A DNA stretch of 64,000 nucleotides, taken from contig NZ_CP107928.1 of the NCBI RefSeq assembly GCF_036030735.1, positions 5,146,001-5,210,000 on the forward strand, in the 5' to 3' direction. This document shows positions 18,528 to 27,112 of this stretch, piece after piece. The notes below the pieces were generated by a model. That model had not been told where the DNA came from. It searched no databases and worked only from the letters and a program-made list of their open reading frames with translations. How positions within the stretch are numbered: position 1 is the stretch's first letter; every line of letters starts with the position of its first letter. The DNA comes from Streptomyces sp. NBC_00425. GTDB lineage: Bacteria > Actinomycetota > Actinomycetes > Streptomycetales > Streptomycetaceae. Position numbers and translations under genes: made by a program.

Positions 18528-19631
18528 TCACCAGCCGCGCGCCCGAGCCGCCTCGTGCATTCGCTGCTCGGCGATCCGGTCGGCCGCGGCGGCCGGCGGA
18601 ATCCCGTCCTCCTTCGCACGTGCGAAGATTCCGAGCGTGGTGTCGAAGATCTTCGCCGCCTTCGCCCTGCACCGGTCGAAGTCGAAGCCGTGCAGCTCGT
18701 CGGCGACCTGGATGACCCCGCCGGCGTTCACCACGTAGTCCGGCGCGTAGAGGATCCCGCGGTCGGCGAGGTCCTTCTCCACGCCCGGGTGGGCGAGCTG
18801 GTTGTTGGCCGCACCGCAGACGATCCTCGCCGTCAGCACCGGCACGGAGTCGTCGTCGAGCGCCCCGCCGAGAGCGCAGGGGGCGTAGACGTCGAGACCC
18901 TCCACCCGGATCAGCGCCTCGGTGTCGGCCACGGCCGTCACGCCCTCCGGGTGCCGCTCGAGGATCCTGCGCACCGCGTCCTCGCGGACGTCCGTGATCA
19001 CGACCTGGGCGCCCTCCTCGCGCAGATGCTGCACGAGGTGGTGGCCGACCTTGCCGACGCCCGCGATGCCGACGGTGCGGCCGCGCAGCGACGGGTCGCC
19101 CCACAGGTGCTGTGCCGAGGCCCGCATGCCCTGGTAGACGCCGAAGGCCGTCAGTACGGAGGAGTCGCCCGCGCCGCCGTTCTCCGGCGAGCGCCCGGTC
19201 GTCCAGCGGCACTCGCGCGCCACGACGTCCATGTCGGCGACATAGGTGCCGACGTCGCACGCGGTCACATAGCGACCGCCGAGGGAGGCCACGAACCGGC
19301 CGTACGCGAGCAGCAGCGCCTCGGACTTGATCGTGTCGGGATCACCGATGATCACGGCCTTGCCGCCGCCGTGGTCCAGCCCGGCCATGGCGTTCTTGTA
19401 CGACATCCCGCGGGCGAGGTTCAGCGCGTCGGCGACGGCCTCCGCCTCGGTGGCGTACGGGTAGAAGCGGGTGCCGCCGAGGGCGGGGCCCAGAGCGGTG
19501 GAGTGCAGGGCGATGACGGCCTTGAGGCCGCTCGCACGGTCCTGGCAGAGCACGACTTGCTCATGACCACCCTGGTCCGAGTGGAACAGGGTGCGCAGTA
19601 CATCAGCAGGTGCGCCGGATACGTCGGTCAC
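18528..19631 (-). CDS. vdh: Valine (branched-chain amino acid) dehydrogenase
   Basis: 367 residues. NAD-dependent oxidative deamination of valine and related amino acids, feeding branched-chain precursors for fatty acids and polyketides. Glu/Leu/Phe/Val dehydrogenase features: [12 protein letters not shown], the catalytic-lysine segments [10 protein letters not shown] and DHGGGKAVI, and a Rossmann motif GVGKVGHHL. The GTG at 19631 is chosen because GGGAG lies eight bases upstream; an earlier in-frame ATG at 19718 lacks a site and adds a non-family leader. Assignment as Vdh and not leucine dehydrogenase rests on the Streptomyces context. Confidence 0.9.
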   Translation of the reverse strand: MTDVSGAPADVLRTLFHSDQGGHEQVVLCQDRASGLKAVIALHSTALGPALGGTRFYPYATEAEAVADALNLARGMSYKNAMAGLDHGGGKAVIIGDPDTIKSEALLLAYGRFVASLGGRYVTACDVGTYVADMDVVARECRWTTGRSPENGGAGDSSVLTAFGVYQGMRASAQHLWGDPSLRGRTVGIAGVGKVGHHLVQHLREEGAQVVITDVREDAVRRILERHPEGVTAVADTEALIRVEGLDVYAPCALGGALDDDSVPVLTARIVCGAANNQLAHPGVEKDLADRGILYAPDYVVNAGGVIQVADELHGFDFDRCRAKAAKIFDTTLGIFARAKEDGIPPAAAADRIAEQRMHEAARARGW

Positions 19632-19820
19632 TGTGGTGACTCCCGGGTAACTAGCGGCGGTCGGGACACGGGCACCGTAAGGGTGGCGGGGCCCGTGTCC
19701 TGAGCGTAGAGCCTGCACGGCCCGCCGATCTCGCAGTGCGGGGGATCACCTTCTCGCGGAGTACCGCCGTGCGACGATTCGCAGGGGTTTCCCCGTCGGC
19801 CGAAAGGGGAGGGAGCAGGC

Positions 19821-20663
19821 GTGCCCAAGGTGTCCTCGGTGATCGTTCCGTACGCGGTCTATCTGCGCGTCTACGAGCCGCTGGCCGCTTTCCCTGAGCC
19901 CGAGCGCACCCACTGGGCCCGCTACGCCCGCCGTCCCGAGCTGCCCTCCTACCAGGACGAGCTGCGCCGCTCGCTGGCCGGACTGCTGCCCACCCCGCCG
20001 GTCGCGGCACCGGTGCACGAGAGCGGCGACGCGTTCGTCACCGAGGTGGACGGCGTGCTCTGCGTCTGCCCCTGGCGCACCCGGCTGCGCGGCTGGCTGG
20101 CCCTGGCGGAAGTCGACGACGAGCTGCCCCGGCCGGTGCTGGAGGCGGCGCTCCCCGAGGTCGTGCGTATGCAGGCCGCCCGGGACCACGAACGCTGGCT
20201 GGAGAGCAATCCGGACGCCCGCCCGTGGATCCGCACGGCGGTCTGGCAGGTGCCGCTGCACTGGTTCGTGCTGGTCTCCGACGAGGAGCGCGCGTACGAG
20301 AAGGAGAGCGGGGAGGTCGCCCCGGTGCTGCGCTACCGCACGCCGATGGTGCAGGCGCGCCGACGGGTGGCCCGCTCGCTGCGCACGCTGAAGGACTCCA
20401 TGGACGAGGGGCCGCTCATCGAGGGCCTGCTGGACGTGGGCCGCTGGCTGGAGGAGTTCCATCCGCGTTCGCTGGTGGAACTGGATTACGGCGGCCTGGT
20501 GCACGTGCTGCCGGCCGGCGATCTCGAGGACGATCACTCGGCGAGGGACGTGGCCGAGGGCATCGAGGCACTGCGTACCGGGGACGGCGCGGCGGCCGGC
20601 GAGGCGTACGCGCGGCTCGTGGAGCGGTGGCGGTCGGTACGAGACCGGCGTTCGGCGAACTGA
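19821..20663 (+). CDS. Conserved actinobacterial protein of unknown function, next to bldC
   Basis: 280 residues, no membrane segment or signal peptide. GTG start with GGGAGGGAG upstream. It begins PKVSSVIVPYAVYLRVYEPL and has many Trp/Arg/Glu residues; the C-terminal third (LIEGLLDVGRWLEEFHP... ELDYGGLVHVL) looks helical. I recognise it as a conserved neighbour of bldC but know no function. It is divergent from vdh and separated from bldC by 609 bases, so co-transcription is doubtful. Confidence 0.85.
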   Translation: MPKVSSVIVPYAVYLRVYEPLAAFPEPERTHWARYARRPELPSYQDELRRSLAGLLPTPPVAAPVHESGDAFVTEVDGVLCVCPWRTRLRGWLALAEVDDELPRPVLEAALPEVVRMQAARDHERWLESNPDARPWIRTAVWQVPLHWFVLVSDEERAYEKESGEVAPVLRYRTPMVQARRRVARSLRTLKDSMDEGPLIEGLLDVGRWLEEFHPRSLVELDYGGLVHVLPAGDLEDDHSARDVAEGIEALRTGDGAAAGEAYARLVERWRSVRDRRSAN

Positions 20664-21272
20664 CCGTGCCGTGAACGGGCCGTGCTGTGACCCGACCGTG
20701 CCGTGAACCTGCTGTGAACTGACGATGTGACAGATGCGACAGCGCTTCATTAGTGACGTACGTCACGGCCCTGAAGCGGTCGAACAGCGTACGGTCGGCG
20801 GCACTTCACGGAACTGACGGGGCGTAGGTCCCGATCCGGGCTTTTGTCGCAAGGGTGACGGACCGCACGTACACGGCCCTTGCGCCGGTTGCCCCTCCTC
20901 GTGCCAAAATAGGACAAGGAGTCCGGGGAGGACTCCGTCCGCCTACTTATGCTCCACCGTGGGGGGAAATCTCAGCATTGCACGCTTTGCGGGGTCAGGT
21001 GGCTCGTGATCACCGCTGTGACTGATCGTCACAACGGTGTGACTGTCCGCTATGGCATGGTCCATCGGCTTCCGTCGCCGATGAACACCTGGGGGGCAAT
21101 TCCATCGGTTTGGCCGACGCGGCTGGACGGATGGTGTAGTTGTAGTGCCGAGGACAAGCCGTTCGTCCTATAACCGACTCGACCCGCATCCGCCATTTCG
21201 GGCAACGCGGGTCAAGGTGCAGAATTTAGAGGAAAGAACCGAGAAGGTTCGGTTCTCCCGAGGAGGCCGCTC
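20664..21272. promoter_or_regulatory. Long upstream region of bldC
   Basis: 609 bases without a convincing gene. Contents in order: short GTGAAC/GTGCTGTGAC-like repeats (20664-20740), a GGAGTCC/GGACTCC hairpin (20919-20937), a TATGCT -10 candidate at 20948, a strong hairpin ACCGCTGTGAC/GTCACAACGGT at 21012-21038, a second copy area of CATCGG near 21065-21105, and GGTTCGGTTCTCCCGAGGAGG just before the start. A long structured leader for bldC is likely; the exact promoter cannot be fixed from sequence. Confidence 0.5.
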
Positions 21273-21479
21273 ATGACCGCTCGCACCCCTGATGCTGAGC
21301 CGCTGCTGACCCCGGCTGAGGTTGCCACGATGTTCCGCGTCGACCCCAAGACGGTCACGCGGTGGGCGAAGGCCGGCAAGCTCACGTCGATCCGCACGCT
21401 CGGCGGGCATCGCCGTTATCGCGAGGCTGAGGTCCGCGCACTGCTCGCGGGTATCCCGCAGCAGCGCAGCGAGGCCTGA
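21273..21479 (+). CDS. bldC: BldC developmental regulator (small MerR-like DNA-binding protein)
   Basis: 68 residues. A single winged helix-turn-helix domain of MerR type (LLTPAEVATMFRVDPKTVTRWAKAGKL then GGHRRYRE) with no effector or dimerisation domain. In Streptomyces, BldC binds cooperatively to direct repeats and delays entry into reproductive growth. ATG follows a strong GAGGAGG. It has its own strong terminator and is monocistronic here. Confidence 0.96.
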   Translation: MTARTPDAEPLLTPAEVATMFRVDPKTVTRWAKAGKLTSIRTLGGHRRYREAEVRALLAGIPQQRSEA

Positions 21480-21595
21480 CAACCGCATATCGGGCAATCC
21501 GTCAGGTTCCCCCACCTGAGCGCACGCCCGAAACCAGGCATCAAACGACGTGGGTCCTGCCCCAACAGGCCCCTCGCTCCTAGGGCAGCGTCGTC

Positions 21596-21636
21596 GATCG
21601 CGCCGGACTCCGCCGAGTCCGGCGCGATCTTTTTTG
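21596..21636 (+). terminator. Strong rho-independent terminator of bldC
   Basis: Stem GATCGCGCCGGACT/AGTCCGGCGCGATC with a six-base loop followed by TTTTTT, an unusually canonical U-tract for this genome. Confidence 0.92.
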
Positions 21637-21938
21637 TGCGCTCGAGCGCACTTGGGGTCACTCCTCGGGTGGTATCAGGTGGCTCTGTGAGCGACCTTGT
21701 CGGAGTCTGGGGAGGCTCTGGGAGGGTTCCGGGGGGCATCCTCCGGAGTGGTGCAATTGCACATATTAAATTGACCACTTGTAGGAGAGTGGTAAGAACC
21801 CGGGTTTTCAAAACTCATGCAGTGACACCCGTCACATACCAAAGGGCTTGTTACCGGCGAGTCACGTGCGCTAGTAGACGATTGAACTTCACTGTGCCAC
21901 AGGAGTCCCGCTGTGGGTACGGTCCGCGGCCCACGGCG
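21637..21938. other. AT-rich, palindrome-bearing gap downstream of bldC
   Basis: About 300 bases between converging genes with no protein-coding signal. It contains a perfect palindrome GTGCAATTGCAC (21751-21762), TTGACC (21771), a CCACT...AGTGG hairpin (21775-21792) and a GTGAC-ACCC-GTCAC hairpin (21823-21836). Composition is more AT-rich than its surroundings. Function unknown; a small RNA or remnant is possible. Confidence 0.4.
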
Positions 21939-22229
21939 TCACGTCGGGCGGTAATCGGTGGCACCCGTCGGGTCGGCCGTCTCCGAGGGGCCCGCCGGGT
22001 TCGCGGCGCCGGCCGTGTCCGCGTCGCGGCGGGAGATGTCGCGGGGGGAGGGGCTCTCGCCCTCCGTGGCCCCCTCGGGGGCCTGGGCGCCCCAAGGCGC
22101 GCCGTCCATCGCCAGTTTCAGCAAGCGGTGGCAGATCGGGCAGTGGCGGGTCAGATGGCGGTAGGACGACGCGGCCGACAGATGCGCGCGGAGCAGGGCC
22201 CGCGTTTCGTGCCTGACCGATGCCGCCAT
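21939..22229 (-). CDS. Small HCPxCH-containing protein (DUF6274-like)
   Basis: 96 residues from ATG at 22229, preceded by GGAGG at good spacing. The N-terminal half is helical and contains HLTRHCPICHRLLKLAM, a compact His/Cys cluster that could bind zinc; the C-terminal half is low-complexity (Pro/Ala/Thr/Asp). It resembles a small Streptomyces family of unknown function. Reading further upstream would pass through a tRNA gene, so the short version is right. Confidence 0.7.
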   Translation of the reverse strand: MAASVRHETRALLRAHLSAASSYRHLTRHCPICHRLLKLAMDGAPWGAQAPEGATEGESPSPRDISRRDADTAGAANPAGPSETADPTGATDYRPT

Positions 22230-22402
22230 GCCCCACCTCCACGCGGGCGCCGCGGGGAACGGGCCCTGAGTTCTGGGGTACCGGCCGAATGTGACGCCGT
22301 CAAGGGCGCCGCCGGGTGCGCGCCGACCGGCGCACGCGAATGAGCCCGGATCCGCAAGATCCGGGCTCCGGTCGGACGGCCGGCGGTCGGCGCAGGCGCC
22401 AC

Positions 22403-22447
22403 ACGAACGAGGCCCGCTTCCCTTGCCGGGAAGCGGGCCTCGTTCGT
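22403..22447. terminator. Perfect 20-base-stem terminator
   Basis: Arms of 20 bases (from ACGAACGAGG to CCTCGTTCGT) are perfectly complementary around a TTGC loop. It lies directly downstream of the reverse-strand tRNA-Asp and upstream of the small HCPxCH gene. Confidence 0.9.
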
Positions 22448-22453
22448 TCACTG

Positions 22454-22528
22454 CGGTCCTGACGGGATTTGAACCCGCGGCCTCCACCTTGACAGGGTGG
22501 CGAGCACTCCAAACTGCTCCACAGGACC
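22454..22528 (-). tRNA. tRNA-Asp(GTC), copy 1
   Basis: Acceptor GGTCCTG/CAGGACC, anticodon loop CTGTCAA (anticodon GTC), T-loop TTCAAAT, G discriminator, no encoded CCA. Identical to the copy at 26847-26921, with hrpA between them. Confidence 0.96.
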
Positions 22529-22623
22529 TTGCTTTTGCGGCACTTGATGCTGCGTTGTGCTGCGAGAAGGACTGTACAGGAGGGTGAGCCCGGTGGTCGA
22601 ACTCACTCTCCGTACGCAACCCG

Positions 22624-25600
22624 TCACGGCGCCGCAGCGTCGATCGCCTTCACGATCCGCTTGTCGGAGACCGGGTACGCCGTGCCCAGCGCGTGGGCGA
22701 AATAGCTGACCCGGAGCTCCTCGATCATCCAGCGGATGTCCAGGACCTGCTGGGGAACCGGGTGGCCCGCGGGCAGCTGCTCCAGCAGCCACGCGTACTC
22801 GTCCTGCATCTCGTGGACCTTCTCCATGCGCGCGGTGTCCCGCTGCGCGCCGGTCGGCATCTGCTGCAGCCTCCGGTCCGCGGCCACCAGGTAGCGCATG
22901 AGGTCGGGCAGCCGGCGCAGCCCCGCCCAGGTCACGAAGCCGGGTTTCACGAGCGCGTCCAACTGTGTGCGCACGTCCGCCAGGTTCGCCAGCAGCACGG
23001 GGCTGCGCACGCCCTTCAGTCGGCGCTCACAGGACTGCCAGGCCGCGAGGACCTGCTGCACCTGGGCGACCGCCCGCACGGTCGTGTCGACGATCTCCGC
23101 GCGCACCTTCTCGTACAGCTTGCGGTACGACTCCTCGTCCCAGACCGGCCCGCCGAAGTCGGCGATCAGCCGGTCCGCCGCGGCCATCGCGCAGTCGTCG
23201 AACAGCGCCTGGACGGAGCCGTGCGGATTCGCGGACAGCGCCAGCTTTTGAACGTTCGTCAACTTCTCGGATGCGAACTTTGCCGGGTTGACCGGGATGT
23301 TCCGCAGGATCAGCCGACGGGTGCCCTTCCACATCGCCTCGGCCTGTTCCGCCTCCGTGTCGAAGAGGCGTACGGAGACGGTGTTCGCCGCCGGTCCGTC
23401 GTCGACGAGCGCCGGGTACGCCTTCACCGGCTGTCCGGCGCGGCGGGTCTCGAAGACGCGGGTGAGGGTGCCGATCGTCCAGTCCGTCAGACCCGAGCGC
23501 TCCAGGGACTCGCCGCCCTGGCGTTCGGCGGTGGCCGCGGCCGCCTGGGAGATGGCCTGCCTGGCCTTCGGCTTCAGCCGGAGCTTCAGGGACTCCAGGT
23601 CCTTGTCCTCGGCCAGCTTGCGGCGCCGCTCGTCGACGATCCGGAACGTGATCTTGAGGTGGTCGGGGAGTCGCGACCAGTCGAAGTCGTCGGCCTCGAA
23701 GGGGACGCCGACCATCCGTTTGAGCTCCCGGGCCATGGCGGCCGTCAGCGGCTCCTGCAAGGGGACCGCCTGGTCCAGGAAACGCTTCGCGAAGTTCGGC
23801 GCCGGCACGTAGTTGCGCCGGATCGGCTTGGGGAGGGAACGGATCAGCTCCGTGACGACCTCCTCCCGCAGCCCGGGGATCTGCCAGTCGAAGCCCTCGT
23901 CCGTGACCTGGTTGAGCACCTGGAGGGGGACGTGGACGGTCACGCCGTCGGCGTCCGCGCCCGGCTCGAACTGGTACGTGACCCGGAACTTCAGGGGACC
24001 CTGCCGCCAGGAGTCCGGATAGTCGGCCTTGGTGACCGCCTCCGCCGACTCCCGGATGAGCATCTCGCGCTCGAAGTCGAGGAGGTCGGGCTGCTCGTGC
24101 CGCTCGTGCTTCCACCAGGAGTCGAAGTGCGCCCCCGACACGACGTGTTCCGGCACCCGCTGGTCGTAGAAGTCGAACAGCGTCTCGTCGTCGACCACGA
24201 TGTCCCGGCGCCGCGCGCGGTGCTCCAGCTCCTCGACCTCGCTGAGGAGCCGGCGGTTGTCGGCGAAGAACTTGTGGTGCGTGCGCCAGTCGCCCTCGAC
24301 CAGGGCGTTGCGGATGAACAGGTCGCGGGAGGTCTCCGGGTCGATCCGGCCGTAGTTGACCTTGCGCTGGGCGATGATCGGGACGCCGTACAGCGTCACC
24401 TTCTCGTCGGCCATCACGGCCGCCTGGTCCTTCTCCCAGCGCGGCTCGCTGTACGTCCGCTTCAGGAGGTGCCCGGCGAGCGGCTCGACCCACTCCGGCT
24501 CGATCTTCGCGTTGACGCGGGCCCACAGGCGGCTCGTCTCCACCAGCTCGGCGGACATCACGAACCGGGGCTGCTTCTTGAAGAGGGCCGACCCCGGGAA
24601 GATCGCGAACTTGGCGCTCCGCGCGCCCAGGTACTCGTTCTTGGCCGTGCTCTTCCCACCCTCCCCGGCGGCGGTCTTCACGTCCTTCATGCCGATGTGG
24701 GAGAGGAGACCGGCGAGGAGGGAGACGTGGACGCTCTGCTCGGGCGCGTCCTCCTCGTTCAGGTGGATGCCCATCTGCTTGGCGACCGTGCGCAGCTGCG
24801 TGTAGATGTCCTGCCACTCACGGATGCGCAGGAAGTTCAGGTACTCCTGCTTGCACATACGCCGGAAGGAGGAGGAGCCTCGCTCCTTCTGCTGCTCGCG
24901 GACGTACCGCCACAGGTTGAGGTAGGCGAGGAAGTCGCTCGTCTCGTCCCGGAAGCGTGCGTGCTGCTGGTCGGCCTGCGTCTGCTTGTCGGCCGGGCGC
25001 TCGCGCGGGTCCTGGATCGACAGCGCGGCGGCTATCACCATGACCTCGCGCACACAGCCGTTCTTGTCGGCCTCCAGGACCATGCGGGCGAGGCGCGGGT
25101 CGACCGGCAGCTGGGCCAGCTTGCGGCCGGTCTGGGTGAGCCGCCTGCGGGGGTCCTTCTCGGCCGGGTCCAGCGCGTTCAGCTCTTGGAGCAGCTGGAC
25201 GCCGTCGCGGATGTTGCGGTGGTCCGGCGGGTCGATGAACGGGAACTTCTCGATGTCGCCGAGGCCGGCCGCGGTCATCTGCAGGATGACGCTCGCCAGG
25301 TTGGTGCGCAGGATCTCCGCGTCCGTGAACTCGGGACGGGCGAGGAAGTCGTCCTCGTCGTACAGGCGGATGCAGATGCCGTCGCTGGTGCGGCCGCAGC
25401 GGCCCTTGCGCTGGTTGGCGCTGGCCTGCGAGATCGGCTCGATGGGCAGGCGCTGGACCTTGGTGCGGTGGCTGTAGCGGCTGATGCGGGCGAAGCCGGG
25501 GTCGATGACGTACTTGATGCCCGGGACGGTCAGGGACGTCTCGGCCACGTTCGTCGCCAGAACGATCCTGCGGCCCGTGTGCTGCTGGAACACCCGGTGC

Positions 25601-26634
25601 TGCTCGGCGTGCGAGAGCCGGGCGTAGAGGGGCAGCACCTCGGTGAACCTGAACTTCTTCTTCTCCAGCGCGTCGGCCGTGTCGCGGATCTCCCGCTCGC
25701 CGGAGAGGAAGACGAGGATGTCGCCCTTCCCCTCGGCCTGGAGCTCCTCGACCGCGTCGCAGATGGCGGTGATCTGGTCGCGGTCGGCGTCCTCGGAGTC
25801 CTCTTCGAGGAGCGGCCGGTAGCGGACCTCCACCGGATACGTCCGCCCGCTGACCTCCACGATCGGGGCGTCGCCGAAGTGCCGCGAGAAGCGCTCCGGG
25901 TCGATCGTCGCGGAGGTGATGACGACCTTGAGGTCCGGCCGCCGGGGCAGCAGCTGGGCGAGATAGCCCAGCAGGAAGTCGATGTTGAGGGACCGCTCGT
26001 GGGCCTCGTCGATGATGATCGTGTCGTACGCGCGCAGCTCGCGGTCGGTCTGGATCTCCGCGAGCAGGATGCCGTCCGTCATCAGCTTCACGAAGGTGGC
26101 GTCCGGGTTCACCTGGTCGGTGAACCGCACCTTCCAGCCGACGGCCTCGCCGAGCGGGGTCCGCAGTTCCTCCGCGACGCGCTCGGCGACGGTGCGGGCG
26201 GCGATACGACGGGGCTGCGTGTGCCCGATCATGCCGCGGACGCCGCGCCCGAGCTCGAGGCAGATCTTGGGAATCTGCGTGGTCTTGCCGGAGCCGGTCT
26301 CACCGGCGACGATGACGACCTGATGATCACGGATGGCGGCCGCGATCTCGTCCTTCTTCTGGCTGACCGGAAGCTGCTCGGGGTACGACACGGCCGGCAC
26401 GCGGCCGCGTCGCAGGGCCGCCCGTTCCTCGACCTGTGCGACCTCCGCCCCGATCTCGGCGAGGACGGCGGCACGGGCCTCCGGCTTGCGGATCCGGCGT
26501 GCGCCTTCGAGCCTGCGTCCGAGGCGGTGCGCGTCGCGCAGGGACAGCTCGGCCAGACGGGAGGCGAGGCCGCCGAAGCCGTCGGCGGCGGGAGTGCCCG
26601 GAGTGGAGGCGCCGGGGGCGGGGTGCGTAGACAT
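22624..26634 (-). CDS. hrpA: ATP-dependent RNA helicase HrpA (DEAH box)
   Basis: 1336 residues, full family length. Walker A GETGSGKT (111-118), DEAH (208-211), ITSATI, and motif VI QRKGRCGR are intact, followed by the helicase-associated winged-helix/OB segments and the long HrpA-specific C-terminal domain (DUF3418). HrpA unwinds RNA and resolves stalled ribosomes in other bacteria. ATG start; the reverse-strand tRNA-Phe terminator lies just upstream. It appears monocistronic. Confidence 0.96.
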   Translation of the reverse strand: MSTHPAPGASTPGTPAADGFGGLASRLAELSLRDAHRLGRRLEGARRIRKPEARAAVLAEIGAEVAQVEERAALRRGRVPAVSYPEQLPVSQKKDEIAAAIRDHQVVIVAGETGSGKTTQIPKICLELGRGVRGMIGHTQPRRIAARTVAERVAEELRTPLGEAVGWKVRFTDQVNPDATFVKLMTDGILLAEIQTDRELRAYDTIIIDEAHERSLNIDFLLGYLAQLLPRRPDLKVVITSATIDPERFSRHFGDAPIVEVSGRTYPVEVRYRPLLEEDSEDADRDQITAICDAVEELQAEGKGDILVFLSGEREIRDTADALEKKKFRFTEVLPLYARLSHAEQHRVFQQHTGRRIVLATNVAETSLTVPGIKYVIDPGFARISRYSHRTKVQRLPIEPISQASANQRKGRCGRTSDGICIRLYDEDDFLARPEFTDAEILRTNLASVILQMTAAGLGDIEKFPFIDPPDHRNIRDGVQLLQELNALDPAEKDPRRRLTQTGRKLAQLPVDPRLARMVLEADKNGCVREVMVIAAALSIQDPRERPADKQTQADQQHARFRDETSDFLAYLNLWRYVREQQKERGSSSFRRMCKQEYLNFLRIREWQDIYTQLRTVAKQMGIHLNEEDAPEQSVHVSLLAGLLSHIGMKDVKTAAGEGGKSTAKNEYLGARSAKFAIFPGSALFKKQPRFVMSAELVETSRLWARVNAKIEPEWVEPLAGHLLKRTYSEPRWEKDQAAVMADEKVTLYGVPIIAQRKVNYGRIDPETSRDLFIRNALVEGDWRTHHKFFADNRRLLSEVEELEHRARRRDIVVDDETLFDFYDQRVPEHVVSGAHFDSWWKHERHEQPDLLDFEREMLIRESAEAVTKADYPDSWRQGPLKFRVTYQFEPGADADGVTVHVPLQVLNQVTDEGFDWQIPGLREEVVTELIRSLPKPIRRNYVPAPNFAKRFLDQAVPLQEPLTAAMARELKRMVGVPFEADDFDWSRLPDHLKITFRIVDERRRKLAEDKDLESLKLRLKPKARQAISQAAAATAERQGGESLERSGLTDWTIGTLTRVFETRRAGQPVKAYPALVDDGPAANTVSVRLFDTEAEQAEAMWKGTRRLILRNIPVNPAKFASEKLTNVQKLALSANPHGSVQALFDDCAMAAADRLIADFGGPVWDEESYRKLYEKVRAEIVDTTVRAVAQVQQVLAAWQSCERRLKGVRSPVLLANLADVRTQLDALVKPGFVTWAGLRRLPDLMRYLVAADRRLQQMPTGAQRDTARMEKVHEMQDEYAWLLEQLPAGHPVPQQVLDIRWMIEELRVSYFAHALGTAYPVSDKRIVKAIDAAAP

Positions 26635-26707
26635 ACGCGGTCCAGGATCTCATCCCGGCCGAAGAAGGGGCGAGCGCTTTTGGCCGCGGCCGCGCGGCGC
26701 ATCATGA

Positions 26708-26742
26708 CGAAAACCCCCTCCGGAGCCCGGAGAGGGTTTTCG
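26708..26742 (-). terminator. Terminator of the Glu-Asp-Phe tRNA cluster
   Basis: Near-perfect stem CGAAAACCCCCTCCGG/CCGGAGAGGGTTTTCG with one mismatch, immediately 3' of tRNA-Phe. Confidence 0.8.
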
Positions 26743-26745
26743 TTC

Positions 26746-26822
26746 TGGTGGCTGGGGCCGGGGTCGAACCGGCGACCTATCGCTTTTCAGGCGATCGCTC
26801 GTACCAACTGAGCTACCCAGCC
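26746..26822 (-). tRNA. tRNA-Phe(GAA)
   Basis: Acceptor GGCTGGG/CCCAGCC, anticodon loop CTGAAAA (anticodon GAA), A discriminator and encoded CCA (26746-26748). Last gene of a three-tRNA transcript Glu-Asp-Phe, a common actinobacterial order. Confidence 0.96.
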
Positions 26823-26846
26823 ACGAGGCTTCATGTGAAACCTCAG

Positions 26847-26921
26847 CGGTCCTGACGGGATTTGAACCCGCGGCCTCCACCTTGACAGGGTGGCGAGCAC
26901 TCCAAACTGCTCCACAGGACC
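26847..26921 (-). tRNA. tRNA-Asp(GTC), copy 2
   Basis: Identical to 22454-22528. Middle gene of the Glu-Asp-Phe cluster; no encoded CCA. Confidence 0.96.
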
Positions 26922-26959
26922 AAGCTGTTGCGTACGACAGTGTCGCACACGGTGTTGCG

Positions 26960-27032
26960 TGCCCCCAACGGGATTCGAACCCGTGCTACCGCCTTGAAAG
27001 GGCGGCGTCCTAGGCCGCTAGACGATGAGGGC
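26960..27032 (-). tRNA. tRNA-Glu(TTC)
   Basis: Acceptor GCCCTCA/TGGGGGC (one G-U pair), anticodon loop CTTTCAA (anticodon TTC), A discriminator, no encoded CCA. First gene of the cluster. Confidence 0.96.
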
Positions 27033-27112
27033 TATCGGCCCGCCTGGGCGCTTCTCAGCGCGTCGGGGACGTCATGAGCATATGGGATGCCGGGGGGTAT
27101 CGCCAAAACGGT

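Noticed and set aside
19659..19820. Extension of the vdh frame to an ATG at 19718
   Set aside because: The added residues do not look like the family and have no ribosome site; GTG at 19631 has GGGAG at correct spacing.
21939..22619. Longer 226-codon version of the small HCPxCH gene
   Set aside because: The extra part is read through a tRNA-Asp gene and a perfect terminator; the ATG at 22229 has a good ribosome site.
22693..26811. 1372-codon open frame antisense to hrpA
   Set aside because: It mirrors hrpA on the other strand, has no family motifs and crosses the tRNA-Phe gene; long shadows are expected at this GC content.
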